Assembly (NCBI GenBank): GCA_902557155.1
Contig: CACDYR010000006.1
Coordinates: 1 to 64,000, forward strand
Reading direction: 5' to 3'
DNA length: 64,000 nucleotides
Source of the DNA: an uncultured Pelagibacteraceae bacterium
GTDB taxonomy: Bacteria; Pseudomonadota; Alphaproteobacteria; Pelagibacterales; Pelagibacteraceae
A program made the position numbers and the translations under genes. This document shows, piece after piece, positions 39,731-47,612 of this stretch. Position 1 is the first letter of the stretch. Each line of letters starts with the position of its first letter. The notes beneath the pieces are model-generated. The model was not told where the DNA came from, did no database searches, and saw only the letters and a list, made by a program, of their open reading frames with translations.

Positions 39731-40411
39731 ATGAATATTAAAATAGATAGTTTAAATAAAACAATTCTTAAATGTAAAAAATGCCCTAGGCTTGTTAATT
39801 TTGTAAAAAAAATTTCAACAGAAAAAAGAAAACAAAATATAAATGAAACTTACTGGGGAAAACCGGTTACAGGTTTTGGCGAAATTGATGCAAAAATTTT
39901 AATAATTGGATTGGCCCCAGCAGCACATGGAGGCACACGAACAGGGAGAGCTTTCACAGGTGATAAATCTGGAGACTTTTTATTTAAATGTTTATTTAAA
40001 GCTAAAATTTCAAACCAACCAAATTCAGAAAATTTAAATGATGGTCTTAAATTAAAATCAACATATATAACTAATATTTTAAAATGTGTTCCTCCAGGAG
40101 ACAAACCTAAAATAGAAGAGCTTTATAATTGTTCAAAATACTTTTATAGCGAGATTTATAATTTAAAAAAATTAAAAACTATTATTGCATTAGGAAAAGT
40201 GGCATTTGATAATTGTGTTAAATTTTATAAAAAAAAATACAATTTAAAAGAAAAGATAAAATTTATTCACGGAAAATCCTATTTACTTCCAGGAAATATT
40301 AAATTAATTGCCTGTTATCACCCTAGCCCTAGAAATGTAAATACTAAACTTGTATCTGAAAGAATGATTGTAGACTTATTTAAAAAAGTTAGAAAAATAT
40401 CTATGAACTAG
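39731..40411 (+). CDS. Family 5 uracil-DNA glycosylase (UDGb type)
   Basis: Removes uracil, and in this family also hypoxanthine and other deaminated bases, from DNA. The 226-residue protein has the family 5 motif A GLAPAAHGGTRTGRAFTGD at residues 60-78, where the usual catalytic Asp/Asn is replaced by Ala, and motif B HPSPRN near residue 205. Cys15, Cys18, Cys119 and Cys134 match the [4Fe-4S] ligands of iron-sulfur UDGs. It ends 11 bp into the convergent YbgC-like gene. Only its relation to the divergent neighbour is unusual. Confidence 0.9.
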   Translation: MNIKIDSLNKTILKCKKCPRLVNFVKKISTEKRKQNINETYWGKPVTGFGEIDAKILIIGLAPAAHGGTRTGRAFTGDKSGDFLFKCLFKAKISNQPNSENLNDGLKLKSTYITNILKCVPPGDKPKIEELYNCSKYFYSEIYNLKKLKTIIALGKVAFDNCVKFYKKKYNLKEKIKFIHGKSYLLPGNIKLIACYHPSPRNVNTKLVSERMIVDLFKKVRKISMN

Positions 40412-40814
40412 AAGTATAGGGTTTAAAGTCTAATAAGATTTCTTCTGGAATTTTTACTGGTTTGAATTTTTCATTTATAAATACTAGATGAATTTTAGCT
40501 TCTACGATTAATTCCTTATCTTTAAATATTGATTGATTCATTAAAAAAGAAGTTTTTGAAGTAGAGTCTACAAAAGATTTAATTTGTAAATCATCTTCTA
40601 AATATGCAGATTTTTTATATTCAATATTGCACGATTTAACAATTATAAGAGCACCAAAATCATTTTTTATTTTTGTATTGCTTAATCCAATAGTTGATAA
40701 CGCTTCAGTTCTGGCTCTTTCTAAATATTTTAAATAGTTAGCATAGTACACGACTCCACCAGCATCCGTATCCTCATAATACACTTTAACATTATTAGTA
40801 AAGTTTTTATGCAT
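40401..40814 (-). CDS. ybgC: YbgC/FadM family acyl-CoA thioesterase
   Basis: A 137-residue single hotdog domain. VYYEDTDAGGVVYYANYLKY at residues 9-28 contains the catalytic Asp and the YANYLKYLERAR helix typical of YbgC. Such enzymes hydrolyse short or medium acyl-CoA thioesters and in many proteobacteria associate with Tol-Pal. No tol genes are in this window, so that link is not supported here. Its 3' end overlaps the glycosylase gene by 11 bp. Confidence 0.88.
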   Translation of the reverse strand: MHKNFTNNVKVYYEDTDAGGVVYYANYLKYLERARTEALSTIGLSNTKIKNDFGALIIVKSCNIEYKKSAYLEDDLQIKSFVDSTSKTSFLMNQSIFKDKELIVEAKIHLVFINEKFKPVKIPEEILLDFKPYTSSS

Positions 40815-40871
40815 AAATTAACAATATCAAATAAATAAAAATTTAATAGAAACTAAGATATAACATCTTAG

Positions 40872-41009
40872 ATGAAAATTTATATAATTTGGTTAATCGG
40901 AGTAATTTTATGGAACTTTGGATTCCCAAATGCAATTCCAATAGCTGATGTTATCGCAGCTATTTTATTGTCGTTTTTAAGTATTGGATTAAAAAAGTAT
41001 GTAAAATGA
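40872..41009 (+). CDS. Small membrane protein, unknown
   Basis: A 45-codon ORF, MKIYIIWLIGVILWNFGFPN at its start, with one hydrophobic segment, a short Ala/Pro turn (AIPIADVIAA) and a second hydrophobic segment ending GLKKYVK. The pattern of two helices with a positive C-terminus suggests an inner-membrane miniprotein. It occupies the space between ybgC and a DUF3047 gene, ending 3 bp from the latter's stop. Family not recognised; conservation was not testable. Confidence 0.58.
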   Translation: MKIYIIWLIGVILWNFGFPNAIPIADVIAAILLSFLSIGLKKYVK

Positions 41010-41012
41010 TAA

Positions 41013-41663
41013 TTAATCTGCGGAAAAATAAATATTCTGAAAATAAGAAATTGATTTCATTTTAGAATTATCAGTATCAGCCATTATAGCTAGGCCGTCT
41101 AGTTCATTCACATCTAGATCATGAAATTTTTTAAAATCTTCTTTAACATTGGCTTTTACCGTTACCCATTCATTTAAGTTGTCTTTAGTAGTTGCTAATA
41201 CATTATCTATTGATTTTTTTGTATATGGGCTTGGCCAACTCTGGCCAACTGTACTATTGCTTGAAAAAACGTAATTAATTGCTCTATTTGAAAGTGGTGT
41301 TGCTCCTGTTTTTTTTACTGCAAAAACTCTAGCTGCAAAGTCATGACCTTTTTTTGAATTCTCATTAATACCTTGCAAATCTTTCTCAATTTTCCAGGTA
41401 ATATTAATAAAAGGTGTTTTATTTAGATCGATTTTAACCTCTTTTCCAAGGCCAGAAGCAGCGTTATCAGCTACTGCTTTTAAAAAATTACCATTCTCAT
41501 TTGATCCAACAGTATAAACTGTTTTGTTATCTGCTCCTCTCACTTTACGAACATCGAGTTCTGAAAGCTCTTGCTCTGTGAATTTAAAAATATTTATATT
41601 TTCAGCGAGTGCAGAGTTAAGAAAAATTAATGATGTAACAAAAATATAAAAAAATTTAAACAT
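41013..41663 (-). CDS. Exported DUF3047 family protein
   Basis: A 216-residue protein with a signal peptide (MFKFFYIFVTSLIFLNSALA, cleavage near residue 20). The mature region has ITWKIEKDLQG, DFAARVFAVKK, INYVFSSNSTVGQSWPSPYT and LAIMADTDNS. These correspond to the DUF3047 pattern, a beta-sandwich-like periplasmic family of unknown function seen in marine proteobacteria. Length is typical. It stands alone in orientation between small plus-strand ORFs. Confidence 0.8.
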   Translation of the reverse strand: MFKFFYIFVTSLIFLNSALAENINIFKFTEQELSELDVRKVRGADNKTVYTVGSNENGNFLKAVADNAASGLGKEVKIDLNKTPFINITWKIEKDLQGINENSKKGHDFAARVFAVKKTGATPLSNRAINYVFSSNSTVGQSWPSPYTKKSIDNVLATTKDNLNEWVTVKANVKEDFKKFHDLDVNELDGLAIMADTDNSKMKSISYFQNIYFSAD

Positions 41664-41743
41664 GATCTTCTTATAAATAAATTATTTATAAATTCAATAT
41701 TCAGTCACAATTTAAACACTCTAAATTCAAGATTGATTGCTAA

Positions 41744-41893
41744 ATGAATAATATGAAAATTATATTTGTTTTTTTTCTTTTGATTTATTGGTCGTTTATG
41801 ATATCTGCACCGGTAGTATCTAAGGAGCTTAAAACAGGTGGATCAAGAGTTATTAACTCAAAAATAGACTTAATTTCTAAGGTAAAAGGATAA
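41744..41893 (+). CDS. Possible small exported or membrane protein
   Basis: A 49-codon ORF beginning MNNMKIIFVFFLLIYWSFMI, a signal-peptide or anchor-like N-terminus, then a polar tail (KELKTGGSRVINSKIDLISK). A second ATG three codons in is an equally good start. It overlaps the convergent dehydrogenase gene by 17 bp at the 3' ends. The hydrophobic/polar division looks protein-like but the length is small, so it is only a candidate. Confidence 0.45.
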   Translation: MNNMKIIFVFFLLIYWSFMISAPVVSKELKTGGSRVINSKIDLISKVKG

Positions 41894-42881
41894 TTTTAGG
41901 TGCAACACATGTGCCATCGTGTATTTGCTTAAAGGCATCTCCACCACTTTTTAATTCTCTAAACTCAATCCAATCTAGTGATCCAATATCTTTGTTTGCT
42001 AAAATCTTTAAAGTTTGTTCAAAATCTTTATTTGTATAGCAATAAGTGCCAATTACTGTCACTTCTTGTAAGGTCATTTTTCTAAAATTAAAAGTTCCAG
42101 CAGGCTGAGTTAAACCTATGTGTATGATAGTTCCGCCTGGTTTGACTACTTCGATTGCCTGTTGTCTTGAGATTTCTAGTCCAACCGTATCAAAAACTAT
42201 ATCAAAATTATTGCTAGCTATTTCCTTGTCATTTGGAGCTACATATTTTGCTTCCAAATATTTGGAGCATTCTTTTAGTCTTAATTTATTTGGGTCAGAA
42301 AGAATTATGTCTTTGTTGCCTTTAATTTTTGATAATATTAGTCCACATAACAAACCAATCGCTCCACCTCCTTGAATTAAAGTTTTACATTCAGACAAAG
42401 GTTTGCTTAATGCTTGTTCGCCCATTAATACTGCATGCAAAGAAACAGCGGTTGGCTCTGCTACTGGAGCCTCATTTTTATCTAGACCATCTGGAATTTC
42501 ATAAATGTTTTGATCGGGTGTTGATACAAATTCCGCAAAAACACCTTGTCTTTCAATAGGTTTATTCATACCCAAAATAATTCTTTTTGGACAAAGATGC
42601 TCTCTTCCACTTGTGCAATATTCACATTTACCACAAGTGATTAAAGGATTTAAAACAACATCTTTTCCTTTGAATTTTCCATTCTGAACTTCTCCACTTA
42701 CCTCATGTCCTAATATTAATGGAGGCACTCTTCTTTCATCGTGTCCATGATAAGCATGCATATCCGAACCACAAATTCCTGAAGCATGTATCTTTAAAAT
42801 ACTTTCTCCTGAAACCTCAATTGGATTTGGTTCGTCTCTATAAATTAATTCTTGGGTACCTGTGTATACTAGAGCTTTCAT
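41877..42881 (-). CDS. Zinc-dependent medium-chain alcohol/polyol dehydrogenase
   Basis: A 334-residue MDR enzyme that would oxidise an alcohol or polyol with NAD(P). Catalytic zinc ligands are Cys37, His59 and Glu60 (CGSDMHAYHG, ILGHE). The structural zinc has Cys83, Cys86, Cys89 and Cys97 (CGKCEYC...C). The nucleotide-binding GGGAIG follows. It resembles the sorbitol/threonine dehydrogenase branch, but motifs do not fix the substrate. It ends the run TRAP transporter-NCS1 symporter-dehydrogenase, 1 bp after the symporter, suggesting a shared catabolic role. Confidence 0.85.
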   Translation of the reverse strand: MKALVYTGTQELIYRDEPNPIEVSGESILKIHASGICGSDMHAYHGHDERRVPPLILGHEVSGEVQNGKFKGKDVVLNPLITCGKCEYCTSGREHLCPKRIILGMNKPIERQGVFAEFVSTPDQNIYEIPDGLDKNEAPVAEPTAVSLHAVLMGEQALSKPLSECKTLIQGGGAIGLLCGLILSKIKGNKDIILSDPNKLRLKECSKYLEAKYVAPNDKEIASNNFDIVFDTVGLEISRQQAIEVVKPGGTIIHIGLTQPAGTFNFRKMTLQEVTVIGTYCYTNKDFEQTLKILANKDIGSLDWIEFRELKSGGDAFKQIHDGTCVAPKIILLP

Positions 42882-42882
42882 A

Positions 42883-44340
42883 TTACTTTTTTGCTAATAA
42901 GTAATATGTTATCCAGGCAACAAATGCACCTATTATCCAAGCGTAGGATTGTAAAAACATTAAATTAGTGTTCCAAATTGTAGAAGCTGAAAAAATAAAA
43001 CCTAATATTAAAGAATAAACACCTTTTATATGCCAACCACCTGAATAATAATAAGCGCTCTCTTTATCTATAGAATATAAATCTTTGTTACTTAATTCTT
43101 GATTTTTAATTAAATAATAGTCAGCTGCCATCACTCCAAATAAAGGACCAAAAAAAGCACCAAATGTATCAACAAACGATAAAATTCCTATTTGGCTCAA
43201 TATAGTTAGCCAGAATATTGCAATCAACAAACCAAAAAAAGCAATTAAATAACTAGCGCTTTTTAAGCTTAATATTGAAGGAGCAAAATTTATTAGAGAG
43301 TATTGAGATGGAATGAAATTGGCAACTAAATTTGTAGAAGCTGAAGCAATTATAATAAAAAATAGAACGACAATTGTTATTTGTATATTGTCAAATTTTC
43401 CTACTATATCAGTTGGATTAGTAAAAATTCTGTCTATATCTGAAAATTTTTGATTAAGAAAAACATCGGAACCTGTCACAATAAAAACAGATAAAAAAGA
43501 AAAAATAATTAAATTCAAAATTAAGCTTAAGTTACCTTTTTTTAATTCTTGCTCATTTTTTACATATCTAGAAAAATCACCAAAACTAATTATTAAAATT
43601 GAAAAATAGGCAAATATTGTTCCAGCAACTGTAATCAAAGGAGCTAAATTATTAATTTCTAAAAAGTTATTAAGATTAAATATACTTGAAAAAGCTTCGG
43701 TAGTTATTTTTACATCACTTAATAAAACAACAAAGAAAAAAATAAGCATACCGGCATAGACTGTCACCGCAGAGAAATTAATTATTTTCTTATTGTACTG
43801 CATTCCAACAGTAAAAAACAAAGTCTGTAGAATAATTGTTATTACTATTGCAGACCAATCAATAATATTCATGCCAAAATAATAAAAAATAAATATTTCC
43901 TGCTGCAATAAAGAATTGTCTATAGAAAAAATTACTATTCTAATTAAGTAAACTAAAATTTTAGACAAAAAATAAGTTTGAATTCCAAATAAAAATATTC
44001 CAACTAAACTTCTGATTAACCCAAAAAATTTAGCACCATTAAATCCAAGTGAGGATCTAAGCAATACTGAAAATGGTAAACCAAATTTTTGGGAAGGTTT
44101 TCCAATAATATTTGAAAATAAATAAACAAAAAAAGATCCCAATATTATTCCAAAAAAAACTACAAATATATTTAAACTATACATTAAGTATAAAGAAGAT
44201 ATTAATGAAAAACCAATTACACTCTGTACATTTGCTCCCCAAAAACAAAATAGATCTTTCCAATTCCAAGTTTTATAATTTGGATTAACTGTGACTAAAT
44301 CCCAATTAGAAAGAGAGTATTTTACTTTTGGCTGATTCAC
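42883..44340 (-). CDS. NCS1 family nucleobase/hydantoin:cation symporter
   Basis: A 485-residue inner-membrane transporter with about 12 helices. The N-terminus has SNWDLVTVNPNYKTWNWKDL, the NCS1 start pattern, then WGANVQSVIGF in helix 1 and GKPSQKFGLPF, with FGAFFGPLFGVMAADYYLIK late in the protein, another family hallmark. NCS1 proteins import uracil, allantoin, cytosine, hydantoins or related ring compounds with Na+ or H+. The substrate is not readable. It lies 25 bp after the TRAP large permease and 1 bp before the dehydrogenase. Confidence 0.87.
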   Translation of the reverse strand: MNQPKVKYSLSNWDLVTVNPNYKTWNWKDLFCFWGANVQSVIGFSLISSLYLMYSLNIFVVFFGIILGSFFVYLFSNIIGKPSQKFGLPFSVLLRSSLGFNGAKFFGLIRSLVGIFLFGIQTYFLSKILVYLIRIVIFSIDNSLLQQEIFIFYYFGMNIIDWSAIVITIILQTLFFTVGMQYNKKIINFSAVTVYAGMLIFFFVVLLSDVKITTEAFSSIFNLNNFLEINNLAPLITVAGTIFAYFSILIISFGDFSRYVKNEQELKKGNLSLILNLIIFSFLSVFIVTGSDVFLNQKFSDIDRIFTNPTDIVGKFDNIQITIVVLFFIIIASASTNLVANFIPSQYSLINFAPSILSLKSASYLIAFFGLLIAIFWLTILSQIGILSFVDTFGAFFGPLFGVMAADYYLIKNQELSNKDLYSIDKESAYYYSGGWHIKGVYSLILGFIFSASTIWNTNLMFLQSYAWIIGAFVAWITYYLLAKK

Positions 44341-44365
44341 TAAATTTATTTTAAACTAATAAATT

Positions 44366-45700
44366 CTACTGTCCATATAAGAGAGTTGGTAACCATAGGG
44401 CAATCTGAGGAAATATAATTATTAAAATTAAACCTATTACTTGTAGAACCATAAATTGCATCATTCCGTAATAAATATCTTTTAAATCCCACTCTGGAAC
44501 TACACCTTTTAAAAAATATGCTGATAATGCTACGGGTGGAGATAGCCAGGCGGTCTGGAGATTGACTGCAACTAGAATTGCAAACCAAGTTAAATTGAAA
44601 CCTAATGCTTCAACCAAAGGTAAAATTATTGGTACAATGATCATCACAATTGGAACCCACTCTAATGGCCAGCCTAACAAAAATATTGCTACCATTACAA
44701 TTGCTAGAATGAAATATTTGTTCATCTCTAACCCTAATAAAAATTCTGTTAACAAAGTAGGTGTTCCTAATCTCGCAAAGACAGCACCAAAAAAGTTTGA
44801 AGCAGCAACTAAAACCATAATTAAAGCTGTAATTTCTAAAGTTTTAACAAGTGCTTCTTGAAGCTTTGATAAAGTTAATTTTTTATATGCTAATGAAAGT
44901 AATAATGCTCCCATTGCACCACAACCAGCTGCTTCTGTTGGGGTTGCAAAGCCAAATAAAATACTCCCTAATGCAGCAAAAACTAGAGCTGCAGGAGGAA
45001 CTAAACCTAAAAAGAACTCAATCCAAACCTCTTTCATGCTTGCTGATCTCATTTCTTCAGGAATTACAGGTCCTAACTTAGGATTAATCATACATCTAAT
45101 CGTTGTGTAACCCGCGTATAAACCTGCTAAAAGAATTCCTGGAATAATAGCAGCTGCAAATAAGTCAATTACAGGTATCTCCATTATTGGACCCATTACA
45201 ACAAGCATAATACTTGGTGGTATTAAAATTCCTAAAGTTCCTCCGGCAGTAATTGTACCTGCCGCAAGTCTTACATCATAGCCTGACCTATTCATTGATT
45301 TTGCAGCCATAATTCCAAGAATAGTAACTGATGCACCAACAATTCCCGTTGCTGCAGCAAAAATAACTGAAACAAATAAAACTGCATAATACAAAGAACC
45401 TCTTACTTTAGCTAACATCATTTGGAATGAAGAAAACAATCTTTCCATTAATCCTGCTTGTTCCATCATAATTCCCATAAAGACAAAGAGCGGGACAGCG
45501 GCGAGAGTTTGTTCGGTCATAACCATCGAGAACTGGAGGGTCATTAAATAAAAGACTAATTTTCCAAATCCCAAGTATCCAAAGACAAAGCCTAAGAATA
45601 TCAAAGTAAATGAAATAGGAAATCCTACAAATATTGCAAAAAGCATTACACCAACTAAAATAAATCCTAAAATGGCTGGATCAATTAATTCTGCTATCAT
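44366..45700 (-). CDS. dctM: TRAP transporter large permease (DctM)
   Basis: The membrane subunit that couples solute uptake to a Na+ gradient. From this start it is 444 residues with about 12 helices, AVPLFVFMGIMMEQAGL, TITAGGTLGILIPPSIMLV and SPPVALSAYFLKGVVPEW, all DctM motifs. I chose the ATG at 45698-45700 (MIAELIDPAIL): it has the Shine-Dalgarno AGGAGAAG and an ATGA overlap with the small permease. An upstream start would add 13 basic residues. It pairs with the dctQ and dctP genes just upstream in transcription. Confidence 0.93.
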   Translation of the reverse strand: MIAELIDPAILGFILVGVMLFAIFVGFPISFTLIFLGFVFGYLGFGKLVFYLMTLQFSMVMTEQTLAAVPLFVFMGIMMEQAGLMERLFSSFQMMLAKVRGSLYYAVLFVSVIFAAATGIVGASVTILGIMAAKSMNRSGYDVRLAAGTITAGGTLGILIPPSIMLVVMGPIMEIPVIDLFAAAIIPGILLAGLYAGYTTIRCMINPKLGPVIPEEMRSASMKEVWIEFFLGLVPPAALVFAALGSILFGFATPTEAAGCGAMGALLLSLAYKKLTLSKLQEALVKTLEITALIMVLVAASNFFGAVFARLGTPTLLTEFLLGLEMNKYFILAIVMVAIFLLGWPLEWVPIVMIIVPIILPLVEALGFNLTWFAILVAVNLQTAWLSPPVALSAYFLKGVVPEWDLKDIYYGMMQFMVLQVIGLILIIIFPQIALWLPTLLYGQ

Positions 45701-46311
45701 TTGTCTTCTCCTGGCCATTTTCCTTTTGTTGCGGCCCAATAACTTTTAAACAATTCTGAAATCCCTTGAATAAGTAAAAACACTATTCCTATCAATAAAC
45801 AGGTTTTAATTGGCCACATATATGGCATCCAAGTTGTATCCATTCCTCTTTCGCCTCTTTGAATTGACTCACCTACATAACCAATCGTCATATAAAGAAA
45901 CACTAATAAGCCTGGAAAATAAAATAAAATATATAACCAAAAATCAATAGTACCTTGATTCTTAGTTTTAAAATTTCTGTATAAAAAATCTGCTCTAATA
46001 TGAACTCCTTTTGAAAGTGCATACCCAGCACCTAGCATAAAAAGTGCGCCATATAAAAATCTACTTATATCGTAAGCCCAAATTGTTGGGGAATGAAATA
46101 ATTTTCTAGCAAAGACCTCATAAGTCATTGCAAGAATTAATGGCATTAATATCCAACAAACAACATTACCAACCCATTTGCTAAATTTATCGATATTTAC
46201 AATTGAACTTGCCATCCATGACGGCATATCACTTGGCATTTTTCCAGAACCACCTCGCCTTTCGGCAATCATTTCATCTGATATATCTAGTTTACCTGGT
46301 TCTTCTGCCAT
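45697..46311 (-). CDS. dctQ: TRAP transporter small permease (DctQ)
   Basis: A 204-residue four-helix membrane subunit that joins DctM. After about 40 polar N-terminal residues, it has VGNVVCWILMPLILAMTYEVFARK, the family TM1-plus-EVxxR pattern (quoted in part), SRFLYGALFMLGAGYALSKGVHIRAD and the C-terminal helices. The ISRFLYG/GVHIRxD region is diagnostic. It starts 65 bp after dctP; the gap holds a terminator hairpin, so the permeases should be made at lower levels than the binding protein. Confidence 0.92.
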   Translation of the reverse strand: MAEEPGKLDISDEMIAERRGGSGKMPSDMPSWMASSIVNIDKFSKWVGNVVCWILMPLILAMTYEVFARKLFHSPTIWAYDISRFLYGALFMLGAGYALSKGVHIRADFLYRNFKTKNQGTIDFWLYILFYFPGLLVFLYMTIGYVGESIQRGERGMDTTWMPYMWPIKTCLLIGIVFLLIQGISELFKSYWAATKGKWPGEDK

Positions 46312-46329
46312 AAAATTTTGTATAAAAAA

Positions 46330-46357
46330 TTAGAGCGGACTATTAAGTCCGCTCTAA
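46330..46357 (-). terminator. Intrinsic terminator or attenuator between dctP and dctQ
   Basis: TTAGAGCGGACT (46330-46341) and AGTCCGCTCTAA (46346-46357) are perfect 12-bp inverted repeats with a 4-base loop. Read on the minus strand, the hairpin is directly followed by TTTTTT, a canonical Rho-independent terminator. It lies 19 bp after the dctP stop. Partial read-through would explain high binding protein and low permease expression, the usual need of TRAP systems. Confidence 0.85.
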
Positions 46358-46376
46358 AATAAAGATTATTTAATGA

Positions 46377-47471
46377 TTACTTTAATGTTGCTGCGTGAGC
46401 CATTCCTAGCTTAGCATTAGACATTTGAGCACCACTCCAGAAAGGAACCGCGATATCAGCAAATTCTTTCATAGAGTCCCAAACTTCAGCAAAGAATGCA
46501 TTTTTAGCTGCGTTTGTTTCCAAACTTTTCTTAGCAGCCGCCATGTATTCAGTGAAGTAATCAGAAGGAGTATCTTCTAATTTTACACCATGAACTTCTG
46601 TAAGCTCTTTTAAAGCTTTTCCGTTTTCATAGATTCTGTAACTTAGAGATTTCGCTAGAGATGCATTTGCTGCAACTTCTAGAGACTTCTTCTCATGAGC
46701 ACTCATAGCTTCATATGTTTTTCCAGTAATATAAAAGTCTGCATTTACGACTACTTGGTGTAAACCTTGTAGGTAGTAGTGCTTTAATACTTTTTGGAAA
46801 CCAAACGTTAAGTCTGGTTTTGGACAACACCATTCAGCAGCATCAATAGTTCCTGCTTCTAAAGCTGGTAGAATATCTCCACCACCCATAGCAACAGATG
46901 CTATACCGATGTCTTTATAAGTTTGTCCTGGAATTCCTGGAGGAGTTCTGAATTTATATTTTCTAAAATCAGCCATATCTTTAATTGGTTTTGGAAACCA
47001 ACCTAAAGCTTCAGGACCAACTGGTTGAATCATAAATCCTTTTATATCTCTTCCCATTTCTTTCCATAGTCTGTCGTATAGCTCTTTTCCTCCACCATAC
47101 TGAAACCATGATAAGAATGCGATGTTGTCAATACCAACACCACCACCTGCTACTGGCGAACCAAATAACATAGCGGCAGGGTGATCACCTGACCAATAGT
47201 GTGTCCAAGCAAATCCACAGTCGATAAGTCCTTTATCAACAGCATCTAAAGTTTCTTTTACACCAACAACTGCTCCTGCAGGCATAATTTCAAACTTAAG
47301 AGATCCACCTGTCAAAGTTGTAACAGTGTCAGTAAAGTCTTTTAACATTTTAACTTCATCAGCCTTAGTGTTAAGAACTGTCTGACATTTTAGTGTTTTC
47401 GCAGCATTAGCATTCGAAATAAATCCAAATACCATTGCAACTGCAAATAACATTGAAATGATTTTTTTCAT
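46377..47471 (-). CDS. dctP: TRAP transporter periplasmic substrate-binding protein (DctP family)
   Basis: Captures the solute in the periplasm. The 364-residue protein has a signal peptide (MKKIISMLFAVAMVFGFISN, cleavage near residue 23). It has the DctP core with YKFRTPPG, the conserved Arg contacting a carboxylate, and ILPALEAGTIDAAEWCCPKPD. The overall pattern resembles the subgroup annotated mannitol/chloroaromatic or alpha-keto-acid type (TakP-like), so an organic acid is likely. The start has a strong SD-like GAGAGGG. It is first in the TRAP-NCS1-dehydrogenase run and divergent from a GMC oxidoreductase. Confidence 0.92.
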   Translation of the reverse strand: MKKIISMLFAVAMVFGFISNANAAKTLKCQTVLNTKADEVKMLKDFTDTVTTLTGGSLKFEIMPAGAVVGVKETLDAVDKGLIDCGFAWTHYWSGDHPAAMLFGSPVAGGGVGIDNIAFLSWFQYGGGKELYDRLWKEMGRDIKGFMIQPVGPEALGWFPKPIKDMADFRKYKFRTPPGIPGQTYKDIGIASVAMGGGDILPALEAGTIDAAEWCCPKPDLTFGFQKVLKHYYLQGLHQVVVNADFYITGKTYEAMSAHEKKSLEVAANASLAKSLSYRIYENGKALKELTEVHGVKLEDTPSDYFTEYMAAAKKSLETNAAKNAFFAEVWDSMKEFADIAVPFWSGAQMSNAKLGMAHAATLK

Positions 47472-47612
47472 TTGTTTCCCTCTCTTTATTTTTAAAAATG
47501 AAACCTTGTCAAAGAATGAAATCTAAAACAAGTGCTAATATTGGATTATTTGGATATTTTTGTGTACAGAAATATAACAAATAAAAAAAATTTAATTTAT
47601 AAGAGTTCTAAT

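Noticed and set aside
44346..44588. 80-codon minus-strand frame at the dctM 3' end
   Set aside because: Overlaps dctM in another frame and is rich in Ser/Cys with no pattern.
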